From: Gnetum montanum | Taxonomy: Eukaryota; Streptophyta; Gnetopsida; Gnetales; Gnetaceae | Assembly (NCBI GenBank): GCA_015680685.1 | Contig: MNCI01036132.1 | Coordinates: 383,694 to 447,693, forward strand | Direction: 5' to 3' | DNA length: 64,000 nt | Notes under the pieces: model-generated | What the model was told of the DNA's origin: nothing | The model's database searches: none | The model's input: only the letters and a program-made list of their open reading frames with translations | Part shown: positions 61,270 to 64,000 of the stretch, in pieces | How positions within the stretch are numbered: the first letter of the stretch is position 1 | How the letters are laid out: each line of letters begins with the position of its first letter | Program-made: the position numbers and the translations under genes

Positions 61270-61424
61270 GTATTATACACGCAGACTTTCAAAGCATTTG
61301 TTTTTATTCATTTTAAGAGATTTTTTTCATAACATATGTTTCTTTATTTTTCTTTAGTTTTTTGAAAATTTCTGGAATGTATTAAGATATTAAGATAACT
61401 TTGGAGTGTTTACAGGAGAAAACA

Positions 61425-61442
61425 GGGGGAGAAAACACCCCC
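61425..61442. repeat. 3' hairpin of JL-17
   Basis: GGGGG-AGAAAACA-CCCCC in the 3' UTR, equivalent to the hairpins of the other copies. Confidence 0.75.
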
Positions 61443-61734
61443 ACGGCAAAATTGGGGTGATCTCCAACCCCCAACCATCTGGTTACATGCCCAGTGTTAA
61501 CCTATCTGCAAGTCCCTGGTTCTCACTATTTACGTAAGCTAGGACAGCAGAAAGACCTTCCACCCATGACCAACAAAACCGAAACCACACCTCCCAGGCC
61601 CCTTCTATACACTACGCACTAGTAGTAAGAAAAATATGAAGCAAACACCCAGCCATCCAAATAGGGCAGACCCGAACTGAAACAAGGACCCATAAAAATA
61701 ATAGGAACAAGACAGAAATAATCCTCCCCTCAAA

Positions 61735-62015
61735 GATGCTTGGGCAGGCGTGTGCACTTGCAGGTAGGTCAACATTGCAAGTAGAGGGTATCAAGTAGTG
61801 CGCGATGCTCCTCAGTATCCACAAAAGTGGTAGCTTGTTGAGAAATCTTAAAAGCCTCAGCTTTACGTGCCCTAGCAATTGCATTACCCTTGCCATCAAG
61901 ATGTAGCTTCGCAGATGCAAGTTGGATGTGTCACCTAAGTTCTTGCCAGGAGTTCCGATTAATAGGAGTTCCGATTAATGTGCATCCTGACATAGGTGCA
62001 TTTCCCCTCTTGTAG
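61735..62015 (-). pseudogene. J-domain module of JL-17 (HLD)
   Basis: Minus strand: HIQLASAKLHLDGKGNAIA, helix III EAFKISQQATTFVDTEEHRA, LLDTLYLQC, tail TCKCTRLPKHL. The HPD Pro is now Leu. A 17-bp duplication (GAGTTCCGATTAATAGG, near 61951-61980) disturbs helix I. Confidence 0.7.
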
Positions 62016-63890
62016 CCACGCAATCTTGTTCAATTCATGCACCCCATCAAGTTGTTGCTGGGGCAATTCATTTTGCTTGCGCTCATTTTCTTGTTGTATC
62101 TCCTCCTTCTGTTCTATTGTTTGCCAATTGAGCTCCTCCTATTGGAGCTCAACTTTCAAATCTTTGTGGAGTTCATCCTAAAGCGGCCCTAGCAATGACG
62201 TTCTCCCCTTCCCTTTGCCACCAAAGTGCCTCAACCATTTCCTGGTGTTGAAGCTCCATCCTTCGTAGCTGTCATTGAAAAGCCTCTTTCGTAGCTTCCC
62301 ACTTTGCCTCCCATATCCTCCATTCCTGTTTGCACACCTTAAGGGTGGCCTTCTCCATTGTAGCATCAATCCTCTTTTGTAGGGTGCATTGTTCGCATTG
62401 GTCCACTAAGCTCCCCCTAATAGCGGTCTCCATCATTTCCCCTTCAGGTAGTTGGGCCTCTTCTAGCGACACCTCTACCCAAGTCGGAGGCAGCTAAGTA
62501 GAACCCCCGACAACTGCTTTCGTTTGCCTCTGTTAGATGTAGATGGAGTTGCATGTTCAAATAGGAGTCCTCATCATAGGCTTCGGCCTAGCTACCCTCC
62601 ACAGTGCAAGAATAAGACTTGGGTGTCTCCCTAGTCGTTAGCGCTGCAGGGACATTAGAAAAAACCTAGGTGTGTTCACCATACGCCCCATGTGTAGGCA
62701 TTTAAGGAGTATAAGATGAACCCCCATTAATTTCCACACGTTTCCTATTTGCATAAAGAATTCTTCAATCAACTCCACCGCATGCTGCCAAAGTAGGGGT
62801 AGTGCCGATTTAGGCACTTGTCTGCTAGCATTTCGTTGCACACGCCTAGGGAAGAAGGCCTCCACATCTTGGAATCCTCTACTTGTTGGTAGGACAGCCT
62901 CCCTAGAGATCGACACACACCTAGAACTCTCGCCAGTGCTTCCTCAATGAGGTTGATCTTGACCCATGAAAAGTAGTGTATTCTAATTGCCAATTGGCAA
63001 AAAATTTTCTGTTCGGCAAAGCTGGATCTCCCACCAACAATGGGAGGAAATCCACCCATCCTACATGTGTAACAGGTCCCACAACTCCGACAATCCTTGG
63101 ACCGTGGCACAGAAAGGTTCGAAAGTAGGGTTAGTTCTCATGTTGACTATAGCTTCCTTCCATAGCCTCACTCCCTCTGCAACCACTTGTGCAGGTGGCG
63201 GCAAAGGTAGTAGTGAATCGAGCAATAGCAGAAAGAACCACTGTAGCTAGGAGGATCCTTCCCTTTCTCATCAAGAACCATGTCGTCTAGTGTCCAATTC
63301 ATTGCTGCAATTGCTGGATCATGGTCTACTTGTAGACCTTTTCGTGTACACCTCCTTCAGGGTTGTTTGTAATCCTAGGTCAATCTCCAACCATGGGCCC
63401 CCCATGAGAACCTTGCCCCTATCATCCTCAATTTGAAAGATGAATAATAATAGGTCATCTGCCAAGCTACAAATCTTGACATCTTTGATACCGCAATTCG
63501 TTAGTACCCATTTCTTAATAACCTTTATTTTGTGCTAGGGCCTTGCAGAAACAAATTTACCAACCAGGCTTAACTTCATAGTTTGTAGCCCATCGTCCAG
63601 TGGGTGGCAAACTTGTAGTCGCATGGTCCCCTCTTGGTGGGAACATGCATTGATACCCCCACCACGAGGGTGCTAGGTCGCCTTCTTTATTTGGTTCCTA
63701 GTATCCGAAAAATCATCCTCTTCTTGATTGATTGGGTACCTCACCTTCACCCAGTAATTGCTGCTTCCACGTCCTCAACACCAACCGTTGACCTTGCCAT
63801 TGCTGGTTCCACATCAGAACCACCGTTAGTTCCACCCTTTGTGCTCCTGCTTTGGTTTTCCATCTTGGTGCTCCTGCCCATGTCTCCAGC

Positions 63891-64000
63891 TCCAATCTTC
63901 AGTAGCAACAGGATTGGGCACATGAGCACAATGCCTGTGGTTAGCTTCGGGAGGGGAGCTGCCTCTACATTGTTAGGAATATTGGCTGGAAGACATCTTG
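63891..64000 (+). mobile_element. JL-18: start of a sense LINE C-terminal fragment, cut by window edge
   Basis: Plus strand reads QQDWAHEHNACG, a stop, LREGSCLYIVRNIGWKT, matching the end of the coiled coil and helix I of the J domain in other copies (AHEQNTWRWLQNERCPHVIM in JL-3). It abuts JL-17 in head-to-head orientation. Confidence 0.6.

Larger units (their letters stand above)
61358..63890 (-). mobile_element. JL-17: internally deleted antisense LINE (ORF1 fragment plus C-terminal module)
   Basis: On the minus strand from 63890: ORF1 piece with DUF4283-like core (about 63625-63400, including LSLVGKFVSA and VLMGGPW), ORF1 tail LEIDLGLQTTLKEVYTK, then directly an RT thumb fragment (RKGRILLATVVLSAIARFTT, 63300-63220), globular domain (63110-62640), coiled coil (62472-62050), J domain (about 62015-61735) and 3' UTR with a hairpin at 61425-61442. 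Endonuclease and most of the RT are missing. Confidence 0.78.

Overview
The window is nuclear plant DNA. It lies inside one very large gene on the + strand whose introns are packed with non-LTR (LINE) retrotransposons. I joined 23 exons (943 codons, open throughout, GT-AG except one GC-AG) from base 2430 to 61269. The peptide reads as an internal, HEAT-repeat part of the plant ATM kinase, the DNA double-strand-break checkpoint kinase. The clearest stretch is VLFQTWNGHEELFHDV, followed by LGVKVVSAARESVITAREVL and YLEQLMGSILCRWA. Neither the ATM start nor its kinase domain is in the window. Introns of 4 to 12 kb and several nested LINE layers suggest a seed plant with a giant genome, possibly a gymnosperm; the species is inference only.

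Layout. Exons w1-w6 lie at 2.4-9.6 kb, with JL-2 between w3 and w4. A 12-kb intron (9.6-21.6 kb) holds JL-3 to JL-6. Exons w7-w11 lie at 21.6-23.0 kb. A 10-kb intron holds JL-7 to JL-11. Exon w12 is at 33.1 kb and is followed by an 8-kb intron with the near full-length JL-12. Exons w13-w19 lie at 41.6-45.3 kb. A 9.5-kb intron holds JL-13, interrupted by JL-14. Exon w20 is at 54.8 kb, then JL-15 and JL-16. Exons w21-w23 lie at 60.9-61.3 kb, then JL-17 and JL-18. Nearly all LINE copies belong to one family, labelled JL here.

The most unusual thing is the JL element. ORF1 is an L1-type DUF4283-like protein with a zinc knuckle. ORF2 has an APE endonuclease, a reverse transcriptase and a zf-RVT zinc finger, and then a long C-terminal extension: an unrecognised globular domain, a Pro/Gly-rich linker, a charged coiled coil and a terminal DnaJ-like (J) domain. 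The J domain shows a CPYxxLGIN helix-I start, an HIRR..YHPD helix II plus HPD loop, a QQAANFVDTEDHRNTLD helix III and a conserved C-x-C tail. About twelve copies of this module, on both strands and at different stages of decay, share the pattern. I know of no description of a J domain on a LINE ORF2. It would suggest recruitment of host Hsp70 by a retrotransposon.

Three young GC-rich copies (JL-6, JL-11, JL-14) sit inside older JL copies, each antisense to its host element and each with a target-site duplication. No copy in the window is intact. An assembly gap (50094-50227) and a probable misjoin (around 49927) lie in the youngest long copy.
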